Source: Sporobacter sp963663605 (GTDB taxonomy: Bacteria > Bacillota > Clostridia > Oscillospirales > Oscillospiraceae). Taken from it: 64,000 nt of DNA. The position numbers were made by a program, and so were the translations under genes. Location: positions 1,426,001-1,490,000 of the forward strand of contig CAXXVF010000002.1 in the NCBI GenBank assembly GCA_963663605.2, in the 5' to 3' direction. Positions 8,208 through 16,959 of this stretch are shown here, in pieces. Position 1 is the first letter of the stretch. Each line of letters begins with the position of its first letter. Below the pieces are notes generated by a model, which worked only from the letters and a program-made list of their open reading frames with translations, ran no database searches and had not been told where the DNA came from.

Positions 8208-9611
8208 TCACGGCGGCGTCATGTCTTCCGACGGGGGACATCCCGACGAAGGGAGCGCCTGGGACGCATCCTGGAGTTGATCTTTGAGCTTTTTGTTAAT
8301 CCGGAAAAACAGGGCAAGCGCCATGAATATGGCCAGCGCATCGGCAATCGGCGACGCGTAAATAATACCATCGAGCCCAAACAGCGCGTTTGCCACCAAT
8401 ACGACCGGGGCAAAAACCACCCCTTGCCTGCTGACGGACAGCAGCAGCGCCGAAAGCGCTTTTCCCATAGCCTGGAAAGAACTCATGAATACAAACAGTA
8501 TCCCGATAACGGGGCCGGCCAAAACCAAAGCGCGCATTATTTTCGTCCCGACTTCAATAACGGCGGGGTCTGCAATGAACGCCCCGACGATGCCGCTTGC
8601 AAATACGAAATAAACGATAGCAATAAACGTACCGAATACTATGTTGCACAAGAGGGAAAAACGCATAAAGTCTTTCATCCGCTTATAATTGCGCGCGCCG
8701 TAGTTATAGCCTACCAGAGGCTGCACACCCATCGCGATACCGATCTGAACCATAGCGACAAGCGAACCCGCCTTAAAGGCGATGCCCATGGCCGCAATTG
8801 CGACAGACCCGTAAGCTTTCAGCAGATTGTTCATCAGTATATTGGAAGCCGTCATGAGAAGGTTGTTTATAGATGCCGGAATGCCGATGGCGAATACCGT
8901 TGCCGCAACACCGTCGGATATCTTGAAATCTTTCAGCGAGATGGACAGAATGCTTTTGCTCCGCAAAAAATACAGAACATAATAGGCGGTCGCGAAGAGG
9001 TTGCCGATAGCAGTGGCCAAAGCAGCGCCCGCAGCGCCCATCCCGAGCGTAAGTATCATGATGGGATCTAAAATAATATTCGTGATCGTGCCGATCATCA
9101 TGCCGGCCATCGCGGCTTTGGCCGAACCCTCGCTTCGGATGATGTTGGGCGACGCGGCGGATATAATGACAAACGGCGCGCCTACAGAAATCCATCTGAG
9201 ATAGTCCCCGGCAAAACCGATCGTGCTTTCATCCGAACCGATAAGTTTCAAAATGAAGGGCATCCCCCCAAAAAACACGCCGACCATCATGACGCCGACA
9301 ATCAAAGCGCCGTAAAAGCTGAAGCTGGATACATGTTTTGCTTTTTCCGGCTTACCTTCGCCCAGAAGCCTTGATATATAGGAACCGCCGCCGATGCCGA
9401 AAATGTTCCCGAGCGACATCAATATAAAAAACGCCGGCGTCGCAATCGAGACCGCAGCAACCTGATTCGGGTCTCCCGTCTGGCCGACGAAGAACGTGTC
9501 CACCAAATTGTATATGATCGTAACAAGCATACTTAAGACAGTCGGCAGGGCCAGCTTGATCGATGCTTTTGGCACGGACATTTTTTCAAAAATGAATGTT
9601 TTTTCTTCCAT
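8208..9611 (-). CDS. MATE family multidrug/Na+ antiporter
   Basis: 467 residues with about twelve hydrophobic helices, the usual size of the MATE family. The N-terminal motif ASIKLALPTVLSMLVTIIYNLVDTFFVGQ is diagnostic of the NorM/DinF-like group, and the second half repeats the arrangement (KAGSLVAMVQIGIAMGVQPLVGYNYGARNYKRM). MATE proteins expel drugs or metabolites in exchange for Na+ or H+. A Na+ gradient is plausible here because the neighbouring ATPase has a Na+-type ring. The start has CAGGTG upstream. The C-terminus carries a Pro/Ser-rich tail. No linked regulator gene is seen. Confidence 0.9.
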   Translation of the reverse strand: MEEKTFIFEKMSVPKASIKLALPTVLSMLVTIIYNLVDTFFVGQTGDPNQVAAVSIATPAFFILMSLGNIFGIGGGSYISRLLGEGKPEKAKHVSSFSFYGALIVGVMMVGVFFGGMPFILKLIGSDESTIGFAGDYLRWISVGAPFVIISAASPNIIRSEGSAKAAMAGMMIGTITNIILDPIMILTLGMGAAGAALATAIGNLFATAYYVLYFLRSKSILSISLKDFKISDGVAATVFAIGIPASINNLLMTASNILMNNLLKAYGSVAIAAMGIAFKAGSLVAMVQIGIAMGVQPLVGYNYGARNYKRMKDFMRFSLLCNIVFGTFIAIVYFVFASGIVGAFIADPAVIEVGTKIMRALVLAGPVIGILFVFMSSFQAMGKALSALLLSVSRQGVVFAPVVLVANALFGLDGIIYASPIADALAIFMALALFFRINKKLKDQLQDASQALPSSGCPPSEDMTPP

Positions 9612-10273
9612 AATATCACCTGAAACCGGCAGTTATTATTATAGCCGGATTTGCGCCGGATTAAATTAAAGCGCCTTTAGCGCCTGTTATCAATGAGCAG
9701 ATACCGTCCAACGCCGTGGTCAGTACCTGCCGGAGTATACATAATCGTGTGTGTAGCACGCTACCGATTATACGCTATCTTCCCAATATTGTCAATGTAT
9801 CCGCATGCGTTCCCGCATTCGGACCAAACGAACAGAGCAGCGTTAAAAAACCCCGTATTAACTGTGTTTTTCATTTCTTCCCGATCAAATGACGCAGCTG
9901 GCTTTAAAGGTGCGGCGCAATAAAAATGCTTCCGGACGGAAATTTCGTTAAAACGCTTTTAATCCCAGTTTTTTCATTACAAACATTGTCTATTATTACA
10001 TGTTTACAGATTCCTGAATTATATCCCGCCCGCGCAAATATGGTACTCGTTTCCATATTTCGCAGCAAATTATTCAATTTTTTATGTAGGATACGTGCGT
10101 TTATGGCGCTTGTTTTTGTGCAAATTCGCGTCTTGCCGTATACATATTGATATTAAGGCAAATATCTGCTAAGATTTACTGGCGTTAATCGGTTAAAATA
10201 AAGTTTAAATAAACACTGCGATATATGGGTGTTTTAACAGCTTTTTGGTTTTGCAAAGGGAGGTGACAGGGGC
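9612..10273. other. Divergent intergenic region without a credible gene
   Basis: This 662-base region lies between the MATE gene and the V-ATPase operon. Short open frames at 9693-9923 and 9926-10150 have no ribosome site and no protein-like composition. The right end carries the operon promoter (10147-10175) and the ribosome site GGGAGGTG just before 10274. The rest is AT-rich, with no strong hairpin noticed. Confidence 0.5.
10147..10175 (+). promoter_or_regulatory. Likely promoter of the V-ATPase operon
   Basis: TTGATA (10147-10152), then 17 bases, then TAAGAT (10170-10175). This would give a leader of roughly 90 bases before the first operon gene. Confidence 0.5.
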
Positions 10274-10588
10274 ATGTATGTTGACGTTATTAAAAGCATA
10301 ACGGACGCCGAAGAGGCTGCCCGTCAGGAAAAACAAACTGCTCAGGCACGCGCGAAGAACGAGATGGCCGAAGCTGAGAAAAAGGGACAGGCCGCATTGG
10401 CCGAAGCTGCCGCGCGCGCTGAAGAGGAAAACAAAAAGCGCATGCAGGCGTCCGATAAAAAGGCCGTTGAAAACGCGCTGAAGCTGGAATCCGAAACATC
10501 TGAGCTTCGCGAACGCATCCGGGCCGGAGCCGTTAGCCGGCTGGATCCGGCCGCTTCACTGATTGTTGAAAGGATTGTGAACAGCTGA
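10274..10588 (+). CDS. ntpF: V-type ATPase subunit G/H (peripheral stalk)
   Basis: 104 residues, mostly one long charged helix rich in Ala, Glu, Lys and Gln (about residues 10-85). It is the G/H-type subunit that pairs with subunit E to form the outer stalk holding the catalytic head still. There is no membrane segment. The start has GGGAGGTGACAGGGGC upstream. Its stop codon overlaps the start of the next gene (TGATG at 10586-10590), indicating coupling to subunit I. It is the first gene of a nine-gene operon in the order of the Enterococcus hirae ntp operon (F, I, K, E, C, G, A, B, D). Confidence 0.85.
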   Translation: MYVDVIKSITDAEEAARQEKQTAQARAKNEMAEAEKKGQAALAEAAARAEEENKKRMQASDKKAVENALKLESETSELRERIRAGAVSRLDPAASLIVERIVNS

Positions 10589-12525
10589 TGATCGTGCAAA
10601 TGAAGAAAATCCGGCTTTTCGCGGTCCGGTTGCAAAAAGACGCGCTGCTCAGCGAACTGATGCACCTGGGCTGCGTGGAGTTTTCAGAGCCCGCATCTAT
10701 GGTCAAAGACCCTGAGGCTTTAACGCTGGTCAAAAAAGAAACCAGCGACCTGGAGCGGCTGCGCTCGGAGCAGGCGGAACTCACCCGCGCGCTTGACTTC
10801 CTCGATCATTACGCGCCGGTAAAAAGCAAGCTGTTCTCCGTTCGGCCCTGCATCACGGCGGATACGCTGCTGGACGAATCCAAGCTTGCCGAGCGGCTCG
10901 AGCTGGCAAAGTCGATTGAGACGCTCGACGGTCAAATCCGCCGCCTGTCCGCTTTGGAAACGCAGCAGAACAATCTGATCGAATCTCTTTCGGTCTGGAA
11001 GGCGCTGGACGTACCCCTCGACGTTGACGGCACACAGTATACGCGCATCGTCCACGGCGGCGTCCCGTCGACCATCGAGCTGGACAACGTCGAACAGGCG
11101 CTCGAAGAAGCCGTTCCCGAAGCGGCCATCCTGCGTGTATCGACATGCGAAGACCAGCACCATCTGGTCCTTGTCTGCTTAAAGGACAAGCTCACAGCCG
11201 CCATGGAGGCCCTTCGGGCGTTCAACTTCACCGTAACGGGCAGCAAAGGACTCAGCGGCACGGCCTCAGAAAATATCGCCCATGCCGAAGAGCGCCTTAT
11301 AGAGATCGCTGCGGAAAAACAGCAATTGAGCGAAAAAATTGCGGATGAGTCCCCGCGCAAATCGGAACTGAAAATGGCGGCCGACCTTCAGGCGACAAGG
11401 ATCGCCCGCGCCGAGGCGGCCGAGCGGCTCATGGGCACCGAGCGGGCCGTTACGCTCATCGGCTGGGTCCCCGCCGCCGAGGAAAAGAATCTGGATGCCA
11501 TCCTGTCCAAATACGACTGCGCGTGGGAGCTTTCAGAGCCGGAGCCGGAAGAAACGGAGAAGGTGCCGATCGCGCTCAAAAACAACAAACTGTCTCAGCC
11601 GCTTATGATGGTAACGGAGATGTACAGCCTCCCATCTTACGACGGGATCGATCCCAACCCGCTCATCATGCCGTTCTTCACGCTTTTTTTCGGCATCATG
11701 TACGCGGATATAGGTTACGGAGCCATACTATTCATACTCGGTATACTCGGCAGCAAGCTGCTAAAGCCGCGCGGCGGACTAAAGTATGCCACCGGCCTCC
11801 TTGTATACTGCGGTATTACAACGATCATTTTCGGCGCCCTGTTCGGGAGCCTTTTCGGCGACGCCGTGCCGGTCTTCACCGAAAATATTCTCGGTATCAG
11901 CCGGGTTGAGCTGTTAAATGCCATCGACCCGCTTGAACAGCCTATGGTCATGCTGGTAGCCTCACTGGGACTCGGTGTGATACAGATTATTGCAGGTATG
12001 GCCGTTAAGGCATACATGCTCATCCGCGATGGAAAATGGATTGACGCGATTTTTGACGTCGGCTCCTGGTGGCTTCTTTTTGCCGGTATCGCATTGGGCG
12101 CACTTGGAATGACGTGGTGGGTCTGTATCGCCGGCGCAGCAGCGCTCGTGCTTACACAGGGCCGCGACAAGCCTTCAATCGTTGGTAAAATTATAGGAGG
12201 TCTGGCAAGCCTTTATGATATCACCGGCTTTCTCGGCGATATTCTTTCCTATTCGCGTCTCATGGCGCTTCTTCTTGCCAGCAGTGTTATCGCAAGCGTC
12301 GTAAACGTTCTGGGCAGCCTCAGCGGCTCGATCATTGTTTTCATCGTCGTGTTCTTGATCGGACATGCGTTCAACATGGGCATCAACATTATCGGCACAT
12401 ACGTCCACGCTGCAAGACTGCAGTATTTGGAGTTCTTCGGCAAGTTTTATAAAGACGGCGGGCGCGCGTTCGCCCCCCTTAAAATTAATACAAAGTTTTA
12501 TGACATAATTAAGGAGGAAAATTAA
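10588..12525 (+). CDS. ntpI: V-type ATPase subunit I (subunit a, ion channel stator)
   Basis: 645 residues, the normal size. The N-terminal half (to about 350) is soluble with coiled-coil stretches and docks to the peripheral stalks. The C-terminal half has about seven to eight membrane helices beginning with PFFTLFFGIMYADIGYG. The motif ILSYSRLMALLLA carries the conserved arginine (about residue 557) that faces the rotor ring's carboxylate and is needed for ion passage. The gene overlaps the stop of the upstream G/H gene and is followed after two bases by the ring subunit gene with its own strong ribosome site, fitting the ring's high copy number. Confidence 0.93.
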   Translation: MIVQMKKIRLFAVRLQKDALLSELMHLGCVEFSEPASMVKDPEALTLVKKETSDLERLRSEQAELTRALDFLDHYAPVKSKLFSVRPCITADTLLDESKLAERLELAKSIETLDGQIRRLSALETQQNNLIESLSVWKALDVPLDVDGTQYTRIVHGGVPSTIELDNVEQALEEAVPEAAILRVSTCEDQHHLVLVCLKDKLTAAMEALRAFNFTVTGSKGLSGTASENIAHAEERLIEIAAEKQQLSEKIADESPRKSELKMAADLQATRIARAEAAERLMGTERAVTLIGWVPAAEEKNLDAILSKYDCAWELSEPEPEETEKVPIALKNNKLSQPLMMVTEMYSLPSYDGIDPNPLIMPFFTLFFGIMYADIGYGAILFILGILGSKLLKPRGGLKYATGLLVYCGITTIIFGALFGSLFGDAVPVFTENILGISRVELLNAIDPLEQPMVMLVASLGLGVIQIIAGMAVKAYMLIRDGKWIDAIFDVGSWWLLFAGIALGALGMTWWVCIAGAAALVLTQGRDKPSIVGKIIGGLASLYDITGFLGDILSYSRLMALLLASSVIASVVNVLGSLSGSIIVFIVVFLIGHAFNMGINIIGTYVHAARLQYLEFFGKFYKDGGRAFAPLKINTKFYDIIKEEN

Positions 12526-12526
12526 T

Positions 12527-13018
12527 ATGGGGTTTTTGGAATCTTTCGGAGGTTTGGCGATCGCCCTTGCCGGTGCCAGCCTTGCTGTCGTATTGAGTTG
12601 TATTGGTAGTGCAAAAGGAACAGGCATTGCCGGTGAAGCCGCAAGCGGACTGTGTGCAGAAGACCCAACCAAATTTGGTAAAGCAATGATTTTACAGGTG
12701 CTTCCCGGCACACAGGGGCTTTATGGTCTTGTTGCATGGTTTATTGTTGTCGGTAAAATCGGTATCATTGGCAGTACAGGCGTAGCTGAAATAACCATCA
12801 TGCAGGGCATGCAGCTCTTCTTCGCCAGCCTGCCTATGGCTTTGGGCGGCCTGCTGTCGGCTATCGCGCAGGGACGTGTTGCTGCTGCGGCTATCAACAT
12901 CCTTGCTAAAAAACCCGACGACTGGTCGAAGGGTATTCTCTTCTGTGTTATGGTCGAGTTCTACGCCATTCTCTCCCTTCTTGCCACATTCCTGATGCTC
13001 AACGGCCTGAGCTTCTGA
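12527..13018 (+). CDS. ntpK: V-type ATPase subunit K (rotor ring proteolipid), Na+-type
   Basis: 163 residues forming two helical hairpins (four membrane helices), the duplicated V-type ring subunit. All residues known to bind Na+ in the E. hirae NtpK ring are present: Leu59, Thr62, Gln63 and Tyr66 in the motif LPGTQGLYG, Gln115 in AIAQGRV, and the essential Glu144 in MVEFYAIL. From family knowledge this predicts a sodium-translocating enzyme; that is inference, not a measurement. The ribosome site AAGGAGG lies ahead of ATG. Confidence 0.95.
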   Translation: MGFLESFGGLAIALAGASLAVVLSCIGSAKGTGIAGEAASGLCAEDPTKFGKAMILQVLPGTQGLYGLVAWFIVVGKIGIIGSTGVAEITIMQGMQLFFASLPMALGGLLSAIAQGRVAAAAINILAKKPDDWSKGILFCVMVEFYAILSLLATFLMLNGLSF

Positions 13019-13033
13019 CGCGCCGGGGCTGAT

Positions 13034-13636
13034 ATGATGAACGGAATCGAGAAAATCATCTCTCACATCCAAGCCGAGTCGGAGGCTGAATGCAAAGCCA
13101 TTGAGGACGAGGCTTTTAAGAAATGCGAAGAGATCCGGGCGCGGTATGAAAAGGCCGCCTCGGACGAATACAATAAAATCACGGAAAAGGGCGCAACAGA
13201 CGCTGAGGTGCACATCGAGCGCCTGGGCCACGTCGCCGCGCTCGAAGCGAAAAAGCAGGTGCTCGCGACGAAACAGGAACTCGTTTCCAAGGCTTTCGAG
13301 CGGGCGGCCGAAATGCTGTCCGAGCTGCCCGAAGACGATTATGTCGCGCTGCTCGTCCGGCTGGCCTCGGAAGCTTCCCGCTCCGGGACCGAGCAGATCG
13401 TTTTGAATGAAAACGACCGGGCGCGCTATGGCGGCGATGTCCTCAAAAAAGTAAATAAAACGCTCAAAGCACAGGGGCGGACGGCCGATCTGACGCTGTC
13501 GGAAAAAACGCGCGATATGCGCGGCGGCCTGATCCTCACGAGCGGGGACATTGAAGTCAACTGTACCGTCGATACGCTGATAAGCCAGTTCAGAAACGAA
13601 TTATCATCGAAAGTAGCCACTGCTTTATTCGAATAA
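13034..13636 (+). CDS. ntpE: V-type ATPase subunit E (peripheral stalk)
   Basis: About 200 residues. The N-terminal half is a charged coiled coil (GIEKIISHIQAESEAECKAI and onward), the C-terminal half a globular domain ending in the family's GGLIL...I.VNCTVDTLI pattern (residues about 165-185). It pairs with the G/H subunit to form the stator stalk. Two adjacent ATG codons (13034 and 13037) could start it; upstream spacing favours either equally. Confidence 0.9.
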   Translation: MMNGIEKIISHIQAESEAECKAIEDEAFKKCEEIRARYEKAASDEYNKITEKGATDAEVHIERLGHVAALEAKKQVLATKQELVSKAFERAAEMLSELPEDDYVALLVRLASEASRSGTEQIVLNENDRARYGGDVLKKVNKTLKAQGRTADLTLSEKTRDMRGGLILTSGDIEVNCTVDTLISQFRNELSSKVATALFE

Positions 13637-13656
13637 CGCGCCGGGAGGGAGAGAAT

Positions 13657-14658
13657 TTGTCGACTAAAATCAAGGATACGGATTTTCTGTATCTGACATC
13701 CATGCTCCGCGCCCGGGAAGCGAGAATGCTGAGCGCCGAGCGGCTCGAGCGTTTGCTCGACGCGCCGGATTATGAAGAGACGGCAAAACTGGTAGGTGAA
13801 AGCGGTTACCCGGACATGTCCGGCATGACGGCGGAAGAGATCGACAACGCTCTGGGCGAATACCGGACAGATGTGTTCCGGGAGCTTGAGAAAAACAGCT
13901 TCTGCGTACCGCTTTTGGATATTTTCCGCATCAAATACGACTATCACAATATCAAAGTGCTCGTCAAGGCCATGGCTGCCAACTCGGAAGGCGACCACCT
14001 GCTGTCCGGTTCGGGCCGTATACCGGTGCCGAAGCTCACCGAGGCGTTCATCACCGGCGAACGGCGGGATCTTCCGGATAGCATGAAGGACGCCGTCAGC
14101 CGCGCGGTCGGCATTTTATCCCGCACCTCCGACCCGCAGCTTTCAGACATCGACGTCGACCGGCACTACTACCGGGAGCTGCGTGACCTGGCGGAAAAAA
14201 TAGATCTCGATTTTATATCCGGCTATGTCTCGCTTCTCGTCGACAGCGCGAACCTGCGCACCGTCGTCCGGACGCTCCGGATGAAAAAGGACGCCGACTT
14301 TCTGAAAAAAGCCCTCTTTGAGGGCGGGTCAGTCCGTCCGGACCGGCTGCTGGGCGTTTCGTCAGACGGCGAGGGACTGAAGGAACTGTTCGCATCGTGC
14401 ATCCTTGAAAAAGCGGCCGAGCTTGGCCTTGAGGCTTTGGGCGGCGGTACGCTCACCCGGTTTGAGCAGGAATGCGACAACGCCGTCATCCGATATCTCG
14501 GCAAAGCGAAACTGGTCAGTTTCGGAATGGAGCCCGTCGTCGCGCATCTGGCGTCCATCGAAGCTGAGCTTATGTCGATACGAATGATACTGACGGGTAA
14601 ACTCTGCGGCATCTCGCCGGAGATTATCCGGGAAAGGCTTCGGACAAGTTATGTATAA
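13657..14658 (+). CDS. ntpC: V-type ATPase subunit C (subunit d, AC39 family)
   Basis: 333 residues, all-helical, matching the V0D/AC39 family that forms the socket between rotor ring and central stalk. Conserved patterns are the start LYLTSMLRAREARMLSAERLERLLDA, the middle FRIKYDYHNIKVLVKA, and RYLGKAKLVSFGMEPVVAHLASIEAELMSIRMIL near the end. The start is TTG at 13657, chosen because GGGAGGGAGAG lies directly upstream. The 3' end overlaps the next gene by eight bases. Confidence 0.92.
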   Translation: MSTKIKDTDFLYLTSMLRAREARMLSAERLERLLDAPDYEETAKLVGESGYPDMSGMTAEEIDNALGEYRTDVFRELEKNSFCVPLLDIFRIKYDYHNIKVLVKAMAANSEGDHLLSGSGRIPVPKLTEAFITGERRDLPDSMKDAVSRAVGILSRTSDPQLSDIDVDRHYYRELRDLAEKIDLDFISGYVSLLVDSANLRTVVRTLRMKKDADFLKKALFEGGSVRPDRLLGVSSDGEGLKELFASCILEKAAELGLEALGGGTLTRFEQECDNAVIRYLGKAKLVSFGMEPVVAHLASIEAELMSIRMILTGKLCGISPEIIRERLRTSYV

Positions 14659-14971
14659 GATTGCGGTCATAGGCGGCACGGATACGGTCATGGGCTTTAA
14701 AGCACTTGGCCTGGAGACGCACCCCGTATCAGGCGGGGACGAAGCCCGGCACGTGCTGCGCCATCTGGTTTCAGACGACTGCGAGGACGATTATGCAATC
14801 ATCTACCTCGAAGAAACGCTGGCCCCGGAGCTTTCCGCCGACATCGACAGGTTCAGGGACCGCGTAACGCCTGCGGTCATCCTTATCCCGGGACGGGAAG
14901 GCTCGTCCGGCAAGAGCATGCAGGCGCTCCACGAGGCCGTCAAACGCGCCGTCGGCGCAGATATCCTATAA
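14651..14971 (+). CDS. ntpG: V-type ATPase subunit F (central stalk)
   Basis: 106 residues with the Rossmann-like fold of the V-ATPase F subunit. The N-terminus MYKIAVIGGTDTVMGFKALGL and the late motif TPAVILIPGREGS are diagnostic. It binds subunit D in the rotating shaft. The start ATG overlaps the end of the subunit C gene by eight bases. It is called ntpG in E. hirae naming, where gene letters differ from subunit letters. Confidence 0.9.
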   Translation: MYKIAVIGGTDTVMGFKALGLETHPVSGGDEARHVLRHLVSDDCEDDYAIIYLEETLAPELSADIDRFRDRVTPAVILIPGREGSSGKSMQALHEAVKRAVGADIL

Positions 14972-15186
14972 TAGCGTAAATACTGATTAAGCCGGCTGTC
15001 GGCGTCTGAACGGATTATTTTCCGCCAGTCCGCCCAAAAAGCCTCGTTAATACACAAAGTATTGCCTGCGTTTTTTGAACGAACTGACGAAAAATCCTCT
15101 TGCTCAGCCATCCAACGCGACATAATCAGTGTTTACTAAAAGGTGTTTACCAATACTACTCGTGCTTTGCACACAGGAGGTTTTTT
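14972..15186. other. 215-base gap inside the V-ATPase operon
   Basis: An unusually long spacer for this operon, between the subunit F and A genes. No small gene with a ribosome site and no clear terminator are visible. It ends with AGGAGG just before the subunit A start at 15187. It may hold an internal promoter or a processing site. Confidence 0.4.
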
Positions 15187-16959
15187 ATGAGCGGTAAAAT
15201 CGTCAAGGTTTCCGGCCCGCTTGTCGTTGCCGAAGGCCTTTCCGAAGCGAATATGGCGGATGTCGTACGCGTCGGGAAGCAGCGGCTCATCGGCGAGATC
15301 CTGACCATGACCGGAGACTCCGCTTCTATTCAGGTCTATGAGGAGACCAGCGGCCTGGGACCGGGCGCGGAGGTCGTCACGACAGGCGTTCCTCTGTCCG
15401 TTGAGCTTGGCCCCGGCCTTCTCGAAAACATATATGACGGCATTCAGCGCCCCCTGACGGAGGTCCGGGCACAGACCGGTTCGACGATCTCCCGAGGCGT
15501 CGACATACCGGCCCTCAACCGGAAGAAGGAATGGGACTTCAAGCCGTCCGCTAAGCCCGGAGACGCGGTGGAAGGCGGCAGCATCATCGGGACCGTCGAG
15601 GAGACGACGGCCGTTGTCCATAAGATCATGATCCCGCCCGGTGTTTCCGGCACGGTCGAGTCGATCGAAGCCGGCACGTTCACGGTCGAGGAGACCGTCT
15701 GCAAAGTTAAGACACAAAACGGCACGGTCCGGGATGTGACGATGATGCAGAAGTGGCCCGTCCGAGTAAGCCGCCCCTATTTACGCAAATCCATGCCGAC
15801 GCGGCCGCTGTGCAGCGGTCAGCGCGTCATAGATACGTTCTTCCCGCTCGCCAAAGGCGGGACGGCCGCCGTGCCCGGCCCCTTCGGCAGCGGCAAAACG
15901 GTCGTCCAGCATCAGCTGGCCAAGTGGTCGGACGTCGACATCGTCGTTTATATCGGCTGCGGCGAACGCGGCAACGAGATGACGGACGTTTTGATGGAGT
16001 TCCCGGAGCTTTCCGACCCGCGTACGGGCGAACCGCTCATGAAGCGCACCGTCCTCATCGCCAACACGTCGGACATGCCGGTCGCCGCGCGCGAGGCCTC
16101 CATTTATACCGGCATTACGATCGCGGAGTATTTCCGCGACATGGGCTACGACGTGGCCGTCATCGCGGACTCCACGTCCCGCTGGGCGGAAGCGCTGCGC
16201 GAGATGTCGGGCCGTCTGGAAGAGATGCCCGGTGAGGAAGGCTACCCTGCTTACCTCGCATCGCGCCTGGCGCAGTTTTATGAACGCGCGGGCGTCGTGG
16301 AATGCATCGGCGGCGACGAACGCCGCGGAACCCTGACGGCCATCGGCGCCGTATCACCGCCGGGCGGCGATACGTCCGAGCCCGTCTCCCAGGCGACGAT
16401 GCGCATCGTCAAGGTCTTCTGGGGCCTGGACGCGACGCTGGCCTATGCCCGCCACTTCCCTTCCATCAACTGGCTGACCAGCTATTCACTGTACCTGGAT
16501 ACACTGCGCCCGTGGTATGACGAACAGTTTGGCCGGGAATTTATGAAAAACCGCGAGCAGGCGATGAGCCTTCTGCACGAGGAATCCGAACTGCAGGAGA
16601 TCGTCAAGCTTGTCGGGCAGGACTCGCTTTCAGCGCCGGACAGGCTGACGCTGGAGACCGCGCGGATGATCCGCGAGGACTTCCTGCAGCAAAACGCTTT
16701 CGTCGACCTCGATTCATATTCCTCCTACGGCAAACAGGGAAAGCTGCTGGGCCTCATCCTGCAATACAACGCGCTGTGCCGGGAGGCGCTCGACAAGGGC
16801 GCGGACGACGTTCAGAAGCTGTTTTCCATCGAAGCCCGCGAGCAGATCGGGCGCGCGAAAATGGTGCCGCCCGACGAATATGAAAAAGCTTACGCGCTGA
16901 TTACAGAGGAAATGACCTACCAGATCACCGATATCATTGAAGGAGGCGACCGGCAGTGA
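15187..16959 (+). CDS. ntpA: V-type ATPase catalytic subunit A
   Basis: 590 residues from the ATG at 15187, which follows CAGGAGGTTTTTT. It is the ATP-hydrolysing subunit, with the P-loop GPFGSGKT at about residues 232-239, the catalytic Glu in GCGERGNEM (about 260) and the DSTSRWAEALREMSGRL motif (about 330). The A-type insert ('non-homologous region') lies at about 110-190. It overlaps the subunit B gene by four bases (GTGA). An in-frame extension upstream to 15100 exists but has no ribosome site. Confidence 0.97.
   Translation: MSGKIVKVSGPLVVAEGLSEANMADVVRVGKQRLIGEILTMTGDSASIQVYEETSGLGPGAEVVTTGVPLSVELGPGLLENIYDGIQRPLTEVRAQTGSTISRGVDIPALNRKKEWDFKPSAKPGDAVEGGSIIGTVEETTAVVHKIMIPPGVSGTVESIEAGTFTVEETVCKVKTQNGTVRDVTMMQKWPVRVSRPYLRKSMPTRPLCSGQRVIDTFFPLAKGGTAAVPGPFGSGKTVVQHQLAKWSDVDIVVYIGCGERGNEMTDVLMEFPELSDPRTGEPLMKRTVLIANTSDMPVAAREASIYTGITIAEYFRDMGYDVAVIADSTSRWAEALREMSGRLEEMPGEEGYPAYLASRLAQFYERAGVVECIGGDERRGTLTAIGAVSPPGGDTSEPVSQATMRIVKVFWGLDATLAYARHFPSINWLTSYSLYLDTLRPWYDEQFGREFMKNREQAMSLLHEESELQEIVKLVGQDSLSAPDRLTLETARMIREDFLQQNAFVDLDSYSSYGKQGKLLGLILQYNALCREALDKGADDVQKLFSIEAREQIGRAKMVPPDEYEKAYALITEEMTYQITDIIEGGDRQ

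Noticed and set aside
7995..9071. 358-codon plus-strand open frame opposite the MATE gene
   Set aside because: Arg/His/Gln-rich shadow translation crossing a terminator; the MATE gene on the other strand explains it.
9693..10150. Two short plus-strand open frames before the V-ATPase operon
   Set aside because: No ribosome sites, low-complexity AT-driven translation; the region also holds the operon promoter.
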